Shown: one piece after another, positions 1 through 8,900 of the stretch
How the letters are laid out: each line of letters opens with the position of its first letter
How positions within the stretch are numbered: position 1 is the first letter of the stretch
NCBI GenBank assembly: GCA_026388275.1
Contig: JAPLKB010000064.1
Coordinates: forward strand, 1 to 64,000
Source of the DNA: Pseudomonadota bacterium
Lineage (GTDB): Bacteria; Desulfobacterota; Syntrophorhabdia; Syntrophorhabdales; Syntrophorhabdaceae
Length of the DNA stretch: 64,000 bases
Reading direction: 5' to 3'
Position numbers and translations under genes: made by a program
Notes under the pieces: generated by a model
Database searches by the model: none
What the model saw: only the letters and a program-made list of their open reading frames with translations
Told to the model about the DNA's origin: nothing

Positions 1-1
1 C

Positions 2-163
2 GTCGCCCCCCGCGCGGGGGCGTGGATTGAAACTTCAAAGTCAAGAACGGTTTCAATAGCAAGAAAGTCGCCCCCCGCGCGGGGGCGTGGATTGAAACGG
101 AGAATACAGGCTTTATATGTCAAATGTTGCGGTCGCCCCCCGCGCGGGGGCGTGGATTGAAAC
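2..163 (+). CRISPR. Trailer end of a type I-C CRISPR array (3 repeats, 2 spacers)
   Basis: Three identical 32-base repeats lie at 2-33, 67-98 and 132-163, separated by two 33-base spacers (34-66, 99-131). The repeat starts GTCGCCCCCC, carries the palindrome CGCCCCC/GGGGGCG and ends ATTGAAAC. From memory it differs by one base from the Desulfovibrio vulgaris type I-C repeat, so type I-C is the likely class. The ATTGAAAC end is the 3' handle, so the array is read left to right and enters from beyond base 1. No repeat follows 163, so this is the leader-distal (oldest) end. No cas gene is in the window. Confidence 0.93.
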
Positions 164-192
164 TGTCTTTGTTTGCCTTATTTCAAAGTTGA

Positions 193-221
193 TTGACATA
201 GAAAACCTGCCATGTTATACA
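193..221 (+). promoter_or_regulatory. Sigma-70-type promoter for the rubrerythrin-like gene
   Basis: TTGACA at 193-198 is followed after 17 bases by TATACA at 216-221. This sits between the end of the CRISPR array and the start codon at 336, leaving a leader of roughly 105 bases. Match to the consensus is 6/6 and 4/6. Confidence 0.5.
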
Positions 222-335
222 TCAAAAATGAATAGCGATTTATCATTATGTCGAATGATTCGGGCTCATGCAATGCATTGAGTAGTCACGATTTTGAGTA
301 AATAAAACGGCAACTTTGCCAAGGAGAAAGAGACA

Positions 336-791
336 ATGAATCAGGATGAATTTAAAAAGATAATTTCTTTTGCAATTGACTGCGAAAAAGAGGCATATGC
401 GTATTACAGCACAGTGTCTGAAAAAACAAATGATAAAAAGCTTAAGAATCTGTTTAATGAACTTGCTGAAGATGAGAAAAAACATCAAATTGGATTAGAG
501 GCATTCCTTGCCCGATCTCCTGAAAAGATGCATTTTTCAGAAAAACAGGATTATAAGGTTGTGGATTCGCTTCCTACACCCCCACTGACTGCGGATCTTA
601 AACCCCTTGATGGTTTGGTAATCGCCATAAAAAAAGAGCTCGAAGCAATGCAAATGTATACCCAGCTTGCAAATACCAGTACAGACGAGGCTCAGAAAAA
701 CATCTTCCTGGAACTTGCATCTATGGAGCGTGGACACAAGAGCAAACTCGAAGATATATATACAAATATGGCATTTCCTGAATCCTGGTAG
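336..791 (+). CDS. Rubrerythrin/ferritin-like diiron protein
   Basis: A 151-residue protein with the four-helix ferritin-like fold of rubrerythrins. Two half-motifs are visible: a glutamate near residue 19 (EKEAYAYY) with E47-x-x-H50 (DEKKH), and a glutamate near 103 with E131-x-x-H134 (ERGHK). These match the usual diiron ligands. There is no C-terminal rubredoxin CxxC domain, so it is a short rubrerythrin-type protein rather than a full rubrerythrin. Family knowledge suggests a role in peroxide or oxygen protection or iron handling in the cytoplasm of anaerobes. The start is supported by AAGGAGAAAG just upstream. The gene follows a CRISPR array and precedes a membrane protein 32 bases downstream, probably co-transcribed. 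Confidence 0.8.
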   Translation: MNQDEFKKIISFAIDCEKEAYAYYSTVSEKTNDKKLKNLFNELAEDEKKHQIGLEAFLARSPEKMHFSEKQDYKVVDSLPTPPLTADLKPLDGLVIAIKKELEAMQMYTQLANTSTDEAQKNIFLELASMERGHKSKLEDIYTNMAFPESW

Positions 792-823
792 CATCACTTT
801 AACCGTTTAATATTATTGACGGC

Positions 824-1390
824 ATGGAAGCGTTTCTTGGAGTTATCACAGGTATAGGGCTGAGTGCCGCCTGCGGTTTCAGGATTTTCGTTCCTCTTCT
901 TGTGATGAACCTTGCAATAAGAAACGGATTTCTTCATATTGCACCAGGTTTTGAATGGATAGGGAGTGAAGTTGCAACAATAGCATTTTCTATTGCCACT
1001 GCCCTTGAAATCATCGCCTACTATACCCCCTGGCTTGATAATCTGCTTGACACAATCGCCTCACCGGTCTCGATCATTGCTGGGACGATTGCTGCCGCGT
1101 CCGTAGTAACCGATCTATCACCATCATTCCGGTGGATACTGGCAATCATCGCCGGTGGAGGTACGGCAGGTATAATGCAGGGAATAACGACAGTACTCAG
1201 GGTAAAATCTTCTCTGGCTACCGGGGGCATCGGCAATGTCGTTGTTGCCAGCATTGAACTTGCAGGCTCTCTGATTACTGCGGTATTGGCAATCATTATT
1301 CCGGCCATCTGCTTTATCATCGTAGTAGCCCTCTGCGCCTTCATCATTCATAAAGTGGGCTATCACTTTTTCAGAAAATCAGAAAATTAG
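824..1390 (+). CDS. DUF4126-family membrane protein
   Basis: A 188-residue very hydrophobic protein with about four or five membrane segments and many Gly/Ala residues. The N-terminus (GIGLSAACGFRIFVPLL) and the central TPWLDNLLDTIASPVSIIAG segment are typical of DUF4126 proteins, whose function is unknown. No catalytic motif is apparent. It begins 32 bases after the rubrerythrin-like gene; the Shine-Dalgarno sequence is weak, so translation may depend on the upstream gene. It ends facing the convergent TetR gene 43 bases away. The family assignment is from sequence recognition; no role can be deduced from the context. Confidence 0.7.
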   Translation: MEAFLGVITGIGLSAACGFRIFVPLLVMNLAIRNGFLHIAPGFEWIGSEVATIAFSIATALEIIAYYTPWLDNLLDTIASPVSIIAGTIAAASVVTDLSPSFRWILAIIAGGGTAGIMQGITTVLRVKSSLATGGIGNVVVASIELAGSLITAVLAIIIPAICFIIVVALCAFIIHKVGYHFFRKSEN

Positions 1391-1433
1391 CCGGATAAAA
1401 TTGTACTACTATTGGCAGTTTATACAATCATCT

Positions 1434-2048
1434 TTATAACACAGCACCATCTGGCCTGTCAGGGGGCTTTGCTCTCAAACCGTCAATCAGTATCCGACTC
1501 ACTTCATGATGGTGTTCGACAAGATCGTATTTTTCTCCCTTAAGAAGCCAGCGGCATACCATATGTTCTAGAATACCCAGAATTAAATGTCGCAGAATAA
1601 AAATGTCGGTATCCCGCCGAATTGTTCCTTCATCCTGTCCTTCTGTTATGATATTCACCACCTGGCTGACAGATTGCTTCAAAAAATCGTACGTTTCAGT
1701 CTGGACAAAAGCCTTACTTACCCGCATCTCGAGCAGCAGTATTCGTCCATAACCGGGGTTGATTTGAAAAAAATAGAGAAAGTACCACACGAATTTCCTG
1801 ATTTTGTTAAAAGCGCCTGAGATGCCTTCCAGATGCAATTCGAGCTGACTGCAGAATTCTTTTGTTTTTTCTATGGGGATTGAAAAGAACAAATCTTCTT
1901 TGCTTTTGAAATACTTGTAGATCGTTCCATCGGCAATCCCTACTTTTTGAGCTATTTCGGAGATACTTGCATCCCGGAAATCTTTATCGCCGAAAACTTC
2001 AATGGCTGCCTGAATGATGGTTTCTCTGCTGGTAATCTTCTTAGACAT
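1434..2048 (-). CDS. TetR/AcrR-family transcriptional regulator
   Basis: A 204-residue protein with an N-terminal TetR helix-turn-helix (about residues 8-55, including the typical GIADGTIYKYFKSKEDL recognition-helix segment) and a helical ligand-binding C-terminal domain. The start is backed by CTGGAG upstream. It lies 173 bases downstream of the last gene of the aromatic operon on the same strand and is the only transcription factor near it, so it is the obvious candidate regulator. This link is inferred from position. In related systems TetR proteins often sense acyl-CoA intermediates; the effector here is unknown. No copy of the palindrome found in front of the operon (11669-11683) is visible near this gene's own start. 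Confidence 0.88.
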   Translation of the reverse strand: MSKKITSRETIIQAAIEVFGDKDFRDASISEIAQKVGIADGTIYKYFKSKEDLFFSIPIEKTKEFCSQLELHLEGISGAFNKIRKFVWYFLYFFQINPGYGRILLLEMRVSKAFVQTETYDFLKQSVSQVVNIITEGQDEGTIRRDTDIFILRHLILGILEHMVCRWLLKGEKYDLVEHHHEVSRILIDGLRAKPPDRPDGAVL

Positions 2049-2221
2049 TATTTACTCCAGTTTTCACAGATATACACTTAGAAGTTACCATATATTTCCC
2101 ATCGTATTCTATAATGAAATATGTAATTTATGTGCGATCTATCCAGGTCATATCATAAATGGCTTCAATATATTCTAAAATGTTCTGTCTTACAATTGAT
2201 ATATGTTCGGATAGATATCCT

Positions 2222-3298
2222 CTATGCCTTGACGTTCCGCCAAAAGCTTACCACGTCTGCCGTCACGCTGCCCGATGTCTTCAATTTTGACTCTGCCTCC
2301 TTTTTTGACCAGATCGTTTCCGGTCTTGTCTGCACGAAGAAAATATTTTCAGGAAAGGGCAGGTCCTTGTCTATAACCCATTCGATGTCCTGGGGCAGAC
2401 CATAGTGCTGTTCTATTTGCTTGCCCATTCTTGCCAGCTCTATCACCTCTTTGTCGGTCAGGCAAGGGACATTCTGCCTCTCAGGTGGTATGTCGGAAAC
2501 TATTACTTTTCCTGAAGGGTCGACTATATACTCAAGGCCTTTTGGTGATATAATATGCGTAATGATCTCGAGCACCACCTTATCCACCACCCACTCATCA
2601 GGGGTAACTGAACCGCTGACAACGCTCTCTCCCAGCCCCCAGTTTCCATCAATCATGATCTTGGATCTGTCGCCGTTGGCCGGATTGATTGTAAACATGA
2701 CACCGGCTGCCTTGGCGTTGACCATCTGTAGTACCGCAACACCGATAGGATCGTAGTCGAGCCTGTAACCGCCACGGGCGCGGGCAACAAGCGAGCGCTG
2801 GTTGAACGTGCTTGCCCACACTTTTATAATGTGCTGAAGCACCTCGGAAATGCCTTTTACATGGAGGAAGGTCTCGTACTGTCCCGGATGGCTGGAAGGT
2901 CCGGCTGATCTGGTTGCAACCGGGCAATTGGCTATCCCGGTCCTCCGGCACAACTCCTCGTAATATACAGTTATGGTTTCCTGCATATCCCGGGGCATTA
3001 GCTTCGTTTCAGCAATGCTGCGGACTATCTCCGACACTTCTCCCCATTTACCCAGGTGCGCCGGGTCGTGGGCATCAGCCTTGAAGAGACTCAGGTGATC
3101 ATTGATTTCGTTCAGAGCCCCGCTGTTGTTCATGAATCTGTCGTAAGCCTCAAGGCTCAAGGCAAACCCGTACGGAACCTTGAAACCGGCCCGGGTCATC
3201 TCTCCCAGATATGCGCATTTCTTGCCAACCAGGTCGTTCTGATTTTTGGTTACTTCTTCGAGCCAGTATATCCACTTGCCTGTAATATTTGTTGACAT
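2222..3298 (-). CDS. Phenylphosphate-synthase-like subunit 2 (ATP/pyruvate-binding half of PEP synthase)
   Basis: A 358-residue protein matching the N-terminal, nucleotide-binding half of PEP synthase. Landmarks are PVATRSAGPSSHPGQYETFL (the VRSS...GQ..TFL box), AAGVMFTINPANGD, the IDGNWGLGESVVSG box and IEWVIDKDLPFPE followed by FFVQTRPET. The swivelling His domain is absent and is encoded by the next gene upstream (3439-5286). This split is the architecture of phenylphosphate synthase (about 70 kDa plus 40 kDa subunits) in anaerobic phenol degraders such as Thauera, which phosphorylates phenol with ATP. I place the start at 3298 because AGGAGAGGTGAGG lies directly before it; an in-frame ATG at 3349 has no ribosome-binding site. 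The third, CBS-domain subunit known from Thauera is not present. Confidence 0.78.
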   Translation of the reverse strand: MSTNITGKWIYWLEEVTKNQNDLVGKKCAYLGEMTRAGFKVPYGFALSLEAYDRFMNNSGALNEINDHLSLFKADAHDPAHLGKWGEVSEIVRSIAETKLMPRDMQETITVYYEELCRRTGIANCPVATRSAGPSSHPGQYETFLHVKGISEVLQHIIKVWASTFNQRSLVARARGGYRLDYDPIGVAVLQMVNAKAAGVMFTINPANGDRSKIMIDGNWGLGESVVSGSVTPDEWVVDKVVLEIITHIISPKGLEYIVDPSGKVIVSDIPPERQNVPCLTDKEVIELARMGKQIEQHYGLPQDIEWVIDKDLPFPENIFFVQTRPETIWSKKEAESKLKTSGSVTADVVSFWRNVKA

Positions 3299-3438
3299 CG
3301 CCTCACCTCTCCTGCAATGCATCAGATGTTCCGGCTGTTTCAGGCTCATGCATCTTTGATTTTTTTATATGCCTTATGGATCTTCTGTAAGCGATGTAAG
3401 GGGCATGCCAGAGTCTGCATACCCCCTTCTGAACTCAG

Positions 3439-5286
3439 TTATTTCGCTCTCTCAAGTATTGTTACAACCCCTGTATCACCGTCGACCCTCAGCTTGTCGC
3501 CGGTCTTGATAATTACCGTGCCGTTGCCGACCCCGACGACTGCGGGCATCTTGTATTCTCTTGCAACGATGGCAGCATGACAGAACGTTCCGCCGATATC
3601 GGTTACACATCCTGCTATGACGTTGAATGCAGGCGCCCAGCTTGCAGCCGTCATCCTGCCGACCAGTACATCGCCCGCTTTTAACTTCGCAATATCTTCC
3701 AATTCCATGCATACACGGGCAGTTCCCTCGACAATGCCTGATGAACCGGCAAAACCTTTTAACTCAGTAACGTCTTCAGGTTTAATGTCTGCTGCCTGAA
3801 GCCACATGTCTATCTTTTCTGTGGTAACGCCCCATAAAACGATCGAATTGGGCTCTGTAACTACATCGGGTGCAGGACCAAGTGCCGGTGGAGGGCTCCA
3901 TTCCTTGAACTTGTTGTAAATTTCTTTTCGCCGCTCAATCTTCGGCGGGATCTCGTAAGTAGCTATTGCCGGCACGCAGGTACACCAGGACGCCAGGACA
4001 TCATAGAGCACAGGGTATATCTCGAAGCGGTTCAAATAGAAGATGTCGTCTTTATCGTTCAATACACCACGCGAAACGAACATCTGTCCAAGTTCTCTGG
4101 CTCTCCTGTAAAACAGCGCGTGGAACCAGTTCTCGATGTAAAATTGGTGACTTTCAGGAAAGATGGAGACTGTTTTCGCTAGTCCGAGTCGCTGATCAAA
4201 AATCTCTCTATCCTTATCGTTGGTGATGAGGCTGCGGTATTCAGATGCAACACGCTTGCTTTCCTTTTCCACTTCTTCACTGGGCCGGTCGATGCGTTCT
4301 CCCTTCTCAAGCATCCTGATATAGTTCTTTATGTGAGCCAGAGGCACTTCAAGGTTGTCATTCCAGGCAACATCCATGTGATGCCAGCCGCCGCCGATGC
4401 TCATCTCAAACCATGGCTCACGCACTGCTTCCACCTTAGCCAGCCATTCCTTGCCCGTTTCCGTCTGCTGCAGTTTTGCAGCCATGTCCGTCCACTTGTC
4501 GTAACCCTGTATGGTTTGAGCTACTCCAAGATCAATGGCAGATTTTGCCAGCTTCTGCAGCTCTTCCGGCGGCCGGAACATTTCGCCGGAAAAACCGGTG
4601 AGCATCTGGCCGATGGCCTTATCTGTGATGCCCGGGAAGAGGTCCCTCATGGTGTAGATGAAGTTCACATAGCCACCGTATGCCAGGCCATCCATTTCCA
4701 TGTGAAGCTGCCAGGCCCTCTGGGCAAGTTCGATCATTCTGTCGTAGCCGCGAAGGATTTCGTCACCTTCGAAGTACCCCTTGTGTTCAAAAACATAGGA
4801 ATCATCTGATACCCATGGCAGTGTACCTGGAAAATGGATCGACTTCATCTCGTCGATGACAGCCATCATTTTTGTTATCCAGAGCTTGTACAACTCCTCG
4901 TAGCGTTCATAGTAGTGGCCGGTCCTTGCCATAACGTAGGGGACCCTTTTCTCTTCCTCTTCCTTAGGTGGAAACGTCCCGGCCAGGTAAATGTAACCGT
5001 TAAGTATTTTGTGGTCGATTCCATTCGAATTGGGTATTACAAATACCTTGCTGACAAATCCGGATAGCGTCAAGTGCCACATGTCGTCCCATATGAGGTC
5101 CAGAGGATGCATCGGAAACGGGTAATGGACGCCGTCATAAAACCAGAACTGACTGCTCTCGTACTTCTCCCTCTCTGTCTTGCCTTTGCCGAATACGTAA
5201 TAGTAAGGATACATATCCTCCCACCCTTCGGTGCCAGGGATAATCGGCACTTCATGTGGATCCATAAAGCTTCTTTGTTTAGCCAT
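3439..5286 (-). CDS. Phenylphosphate-synthase-like subunit 1 (phosphohistidine domain)
   Basis: A 615-residue protein ending in a PEP-utilising mobile domain with the box GGTFCHAAIVAREYKMPAVV. The phospho-accepting histidine is residue 570. In the Thauera aromatica enzyme the corresponding residue is, from memory, His569 in a protein of about the same size, a striking agreement. The N-terminal two thirds match the PpsA1 type and not classical PEP synthase. With the ATP-binding partner at 2222-3298 it should form an enzyme that transfers the beta-phosphoryl group of ATP to phenol or a related hydroxyaromatic. The start has AAAAAGGAGG upstream. A 229-base gap without an evident gene separates it from the acyl-CoA ligase. 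Substrate cannot be proven from sequence; rifampicin phosphotransferases share the domains but are single-chain. Confidence 0.78.
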   Translation of the reverse strand: MAKQRSFMDPHEVPIIPGTEGWEDMYPYYYVFGKGKTEREKYESSQFWFYDGVHYPFPMHPLDLIWDDMWHLTLSGFVSKVFVIPNSNGIDHKILNGYIYLAGTFPPKEEEEKRVPYVMARTGHYYERYEELYKLWITKMMAVIDEMKSIHFPGTLPWVSDDSYVFEHKGYFEGDEILRGYDRMIELAQRAWQLHMEMDGLAYGGYVNFIYTMRDLFPGITDKAIGQMLTGFSGEMFRPPEELQKLAKSAIDLGVAQTIQGYDKWTDMAAKLQQTETGKEWLAKVEAVREPWFEMSIGGGWHHMDVAWNDNLEVPLAHIKNYIRMLEKGERIDRPSEEVEKESKRVASEYRSLITNDKDREIFDQRLGLAKTVSIFPESHQFYIENWFHALFYRRARELGQMFVSRGVLNDKDDIFYLNRFEIYPVLYDVLASWCTCVPAIATYEIPPKIERRKEIYNKFKEWSPPPALGPAPDVVTEPNSIVLWGVTTEKIDMWLQAADIKPEDVTELKGFAGSSGIVEGTARVCMELEDIAKLKAGDVLVGRMTAASWAPAFNVIAGCVTDIGGTFCHAAIVAREYKMPAVVGVGNGTVIIKTGDKLRVDGDTGVVTILERAK

Positions 5287-5515
5287 TACATTACCCTCCT
5301 TTTTAAGGTTTACTTGAAGATGAGACTTCCCGGAGGCAATTCAGTGCTCCAGGCGCAACTTACCAGTTACGAGACTCGAACTTTCAGCACCTCCTTATCC
5401 GGCTGGATCGACCTTCGCCGCCCGGATACATTCTTCTTTCCGGCTCAACGTTTGTTAGAATGAGTTATGTTTTCTATAAGAACTGTTGTAACAGCAATAA
5501 ATCTGCTTCTCATCC

Positions 5516-7144
5516 TCATCGAACCTTTTCCCGATTCTCATCCAGCAATGCCAGTTCCTGAACTCCACCCTCACCGAATTTCTTTATTTTTACGCCCCCT
5601 GCAAGTTTTGGAAAATCAGAAACAATGGACAACTCATCGGGAAGTTTGTGTCTGGCAACTTTATTTTTGAGGAAATCACGAATCTCATTAAGAGAAACAC
5701 TGGCATTACCCTTAGGTATGATAACTGCACATATGCTTTCTCCGAGAACAGGATTAGGCGTTCCAACAACACAGGCCTGTATTATCTTCGGATGCTGTAG
5801 AATCAGCGATTCAATTTCGGCAGGGTATATCTTCAGTCCGCCCCGGTTTATCAAATCCTTGCTTCTTCCGTACATAGTGATAAAACCCTTTTCATCTTTT
5901 GATACCAGGTCTCCGGTATGCAGCCATCCATCCTTTTCCAGTTGTTTATCTGTCTCCTGCTGGTTCTGCCAATACCCTTTCAGAACATTAGGTCCCTTAA
6001 CCATCATCTCGCCGACCTCACCTGCGCCAACCTGCTTACCGGTTTGCGGGTCAATAACTTTTATCCTTGTCCCTGGAATAGCCTTGCCGACAGTTTTTTT
6101 GCGCACTTCGAGCGGCGTCCTGTAGGGACACATTGTGCCTGCTCCGGGACCTATTTCTGAATTCCCCCAGGAAGAAGATAAGTATATATTCCTGTCTTCT
6201 CCCCATTGGATTAATTCTTCAGGACATATCTGCCCTGCAAGATAACCGGCCCTTAAACTTGAAAGGTCATATCTGTCAATGTTCGGATAATTCATTTCCA
6301 TAATGTAATGTGCAGGAGAACCATGCTGCAGCGTCGGCCTCCGGGAATCTATAAGCTTTAACGCCTCTTCTGCCTTGAAAGCTTCCATCAGAATGACGGA
6401 TGCCTGAATCAGAACCGGTTTAATAAGAGTGGTGCCGCAACCAAATGAATGGGCCAGAGGAAGTATGCCAAGAAGAACATCGTCCGACGTTGCCTTAACA
6501 CCGCGAACATGGGAATATCCACCCCTTACAGCCTGATACTGGGTAATCATCGAACCTTTCGGAATGCCTGTTGTCCCGGAAGTGTAAATCAGCATTGAAA
6601 GGTCTTGATAAATATTAATGGAAGGCTTCTTATATCCTTTTTTTCTTCCGCTTGAGAGAGCATCCTCAAATACCGTCACTCCGTCGCCCTGCCCTCCATT
6701 CAGGGATATTACACATGATAAATCAGGGAGACTACCTCGCAAACTCTGGACAAGGGCAAAATTATCCGAATCGTCTTTCCCCTTCTGCACAAACACAGCC
6801 TTTGCCTGAGAATTGCTGAGTATAAACATCAATTCCTGGGTCCTGTAAGCTGCATTCACCCAGGTAACTATTGCTCCGATCTTTTGAATGGCATAAAAAG
6901 CAATATATAATTCGGGACAATTGGACATGTAAACAGCAACCCTGTCCCCTTTTTTGATCTTCATCTCCTGAAGAGCACCGGCAAGGGCATTCGATTGCTC
7001 ATTAAGCCCCTTATAGGTAAGACTATCATCTTTAAAGAAAACACATACCTTGTTGGGAACAATTTCTGCGCTTCTTTCGAGCGCTTCTCCAACCGTCAGA
7101 TTTTCCACATCTTTATAAGTGCTTGTAATGCCGAGTTTTGTCAT
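5516..7144 (-). CDS. AMP-forming acyl/aryl-CoA ligase
   Basis: A 542-residue member of the ANL superfamily. It has the P-loop IYTSGTTGIPKG (about residue 190), the YGRSKDLINRGGLKIYPAEIE hinge region in which D and the following G-rich turn are conserved, and GWLHTGDLV. The C-terminal lysine box is PKLAGGVKIKKF, a variant of the usual TxxGKxxK. It would activate a carboxylic acid to its CoA thioester with ATP. Its place between the BadF-type ATPases and the phenylphosphate-synthase-like genes suggests an aromatic acid such as 4-hydroxybenzoate or benzoate, or a ring-opened product. The start is preceded by GGGAGAA. Long- or medium-chain fatty acids remain possible substrates. Confidence 0.8.
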   Translation of the reverse strand: MTKLGITSTYKDVENLTVGEALERSAEIVPNKVCVFFKDDSLTYKGLNEQSNALAGALQEMKIKKGDRVAVYMSNCPELYIAFYAIQKIGAIVTWVNAAYRTQELMFILSNSQAKAVFVQKGKDDSDNFALVQSLRGSLPDLSCVISLNGGQGDGVTVFEDALSSGRKKGYKKPSINIYQDLSMLIYTSGTTGIPKGSMITQYQAVRGGYSHVRGVKATSDDVLLGILPLAHSFGCGTTLIKPVLIQASVILMEAFKAEEALKLIDSRRPTLQHGSPAHYIMEMNYPNIDRYDLSSLRAGYLAGQICPEELIQWGEDRNIYLSSSWGNSEIGPGAGTMCPYRTPLEVRKKTVGKAIPGTRIKVIDPQTGKQVGAGEVGEMMVKGPNVLKGYWQNQQETDKQLEKDGWLHTGDLVSKDEKGFITMYGRSKDLINRGGLKIYPAEIESLILQHPKIIQACVVGTPNPVLGESICAVIIPKGNASVSLNEIRDFLKNKVARHKLPDELSIVSDFPKLAGGVKIKKFGEGGVQELALLDENREKVR

Positions 7145-7227
7145 AATTTTTTCTCCCTTATTCAGTTCAACCCTTTAAGTCAGGTTTCAAACCCTCACTT
7201 AGTTTGTTCAGACCATGTGATAACTTT

Positions 7228-8109
7228 CTATGCGCACTGGCTTTCCTCTGACTTGTTTGATACATCGGATTGTTGCCGCCTATAGAAAGTATCAGCAAAT
7301 AGAGCTGCGCCCAGAGCTGTTATCAGCGCAGGATCCCATTCAGGTTTTGGAGCCAGCCTGCTTACTTTAAGGATCTTTTCCACCCAATCAGTTATTCCCG
7401 GATTCCTGGCCAAACCTCCAATAATAACAAAATCCTTTTTCACACCTGATCTGGCTGCCAATGTGCTGATTCTCTTGGCCATAGCGTAGTGGTAAGCTGC
7501 TATTGCCTGTTCCTTAGACGCTTTACTCCGAATCAAATCCAAAATCTCGGACTGTGCATAGACCGAACAAAAGTCGCTCAGTTTGGGGAACTGATCAAAT
7601 TGAAGAGCGATGTCCCCCATCTCCGTTACTTCTTTCTTAACCAGATTTGCAAATGCTTCCATGGAGCGTCCAATACCGGCAGCACATTTGTCGTTCCAAA
7701 GGAAAGCAGTTGCTCTGCCTTTTCCTGTGCAGTGAATGACCCTGCAGCTTTGACCTCCAAGGTCCAGCACCGTACGCACAGACGGTCCCCAAATATGTAC
7801 TGCGCCTGCAGCGCTGCAGGGAATTTCAGTTATAGTTTTATGTGCAAAAGGCACTTGCGTCCTCCCGCAACCGGTTCCTACTATATAATGGATATTTTCT
7901 AACTTAAAATTAGTTTTAGCTAAAGCCTCGTTTATGGCCCTGAAAGCAGATTCTTCAGGCATTCGGGTTTTTACCTGAGAAACTGCACAGGGCTGTCCAT
8001 CGAGCAGTATCAAAGCTTTGGAACTCACTGCTCCAACATCTACGCCGGCCACTATGGCCTTAGCCTTTGTAAAATCCGGGTGTTCATTGATTAAAGTGTG
8101 CTCGCTCAT
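7228..8109 (-). CDS. BadF/BcrA-type ATPase, larger activator-like subunit of a benzoyl-CoA-reductase-type enzyme
   Basis: A 293-residue ASKHA ATPase with phosphate loop GVDVGAVSSK (about 22-31), VLDLGGQSCRVI (about 114-125) and the two cysteines that bridge a [4Fe-4S] cluster between subunits: C142 (NDKCAAG) and C181 (SDFCSVYAQSE). Such proteins use ATP to lower the potential of an electron passed to a dehydratase or benzoyl-CoA reductase core. Two short ATPase subunits (293 and 264 residues) resemble the Azoarcus-type reductase (BzdP/BzdQ) more than the Thauera type, where one ATPase is about 440 residues. Its start overlaps the previous gene by 4 bases (ATGA), and GGAGGT precedes it. Confidence 0.82.
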   Translation of the reverse strand: MSEHTLINEHPDFTKAKAIVAGVDVGAVSSKALILLDGQPCAVSQVKTRMPEESAFRAINEALAKTNFKLENIHYIVGTGCGRTQVPFAHKTITEIPCSAAGAVHIWGPSVRTVLDLGGQSCRVIHCTGKGRATAFLWNDKCAAGIGRSMEAFANLVKKEVTEMGDIALQFDQFPKLSDFCSVYAQSEILDLIRSKASKEQAIAAYHYAMAKRISTLAARSGVKKDFVIIGGLARNPGITDWVEKILKVSRLAPKPEWDPALITALGAALFADTFYRRQQSDVSNKSEESQCA

Positions 8110-8900
8110 TTTCCACCTCCGTCACTAATCGCCGCGCCTATTGCACCCACATATTCCGGTAGGTCTAATACACTTACCTCTTTTTTTATTAAATCAGGAA
8201 GGTGTTTAACAATTGCTTTAGATTTTGCTAATCCTCCGACTACCACAATATCTTCAGTAAGGGGCATATACGTGCACATATCGGCAACGCGTTCCACTAT
8301 GAATCTTGATACAGCACCTGCAACATCAGCGATATCCGCACCCTGACACATTAAATCAATAGCGTCTGATTCAGCAGATAGGGAACATTGAATAGCGATT
8401 GATAGATTTTTGGTGGATCTAAGTGACAATTCGGACATTTCCTGTTCACTTAGTCCTAAGGCATTGGCCATGCTGGTGTAAAAAATGCCAAGACCATCTG
8501 CACATTTATCATTTTGAATCACGTCCAGGAGAGTACCGTCCTGGTCATAGCTAACAGCTTTATGAATATTTCCGCCTATGTCAATAACCGTTCTGGAATT
8601 CTTATTAAGGAATAATGCCCCCATAGCATCCGCTACGTATTCGGGCACAGTTTTAGTTACATTCAAAGACGGAACCTTAATTATTTCCTTAAATATCCCG
8701 GTAGCTACGATTCCTCCCAATTCGTTCCCTGAAATTCCGGCATTCTTCAAAGCCGAATTTAGTGCTGCTTGAGCAGCATCCACTACATCAAATCCTGTGG
8801 GTATTGTGCAATACCCAAGGATTTCCTGACCCCTCATAATTACAGCCTTCGTAGCAACATGTCCCGCATCAATTCCAGTCAGAAGTTTTCCATTATTCAT
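8106..8900 (-). CDS. BadG/BcrD-type ATPase, smaller activator-like subunit
   Basis: A 264-residue ASKHA ATPase paralogous to its neighbour at 7228-8109. It has GIDAGHVATKAV at the N-terminus, VIDIGGNIHKAV near 105-116, and cluster cysteines C133 (NDKCADG) and C172 (IQCSLSAESDAI). The presence of both cysteines in both ATPases supports a heterodimer holding one shared [4Fe-4S] cluster, as in ATP-dependent benzoyl-CoA reductases. A homodimeric 2-hydroxyacyl-CoA dehydratase activator would need only one gene. It overlaps its neighbours by 4 bases on both sides, so the genes are translationally coupled. Confidence 0.82.
   Translation of the reverse strand: MNNGKLLTGIDAGHVATKAVIMRGQEILGYCTIPTGFDVVDAAQAALNSALKNAGISGNELGGIVATGIFKEIIKVPSLNVTKTVPEYVADAMGALFLNKNSRTVIDIGGNIHKAVSYDQDGTLLDVIQNDKCADGLGIFYTSMANALGLSEQEMSELSLRSTKNLSIAIQCSLSAESDAIDLMCQGADIADVAGAVSRFIVERVADMCTYMPLTEDIVVVGGLAKSKAIVKHLPDLIKKEVSVLDLPEYVGAIGAAISDGGGK

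Noticed and set aside
5287-5515. 229-base gap between the ligase and synthase genes considered as holding a regulatory RNA
   Set aside because: No convincing hairpin, riboswitch or promoter pattern was found in it.
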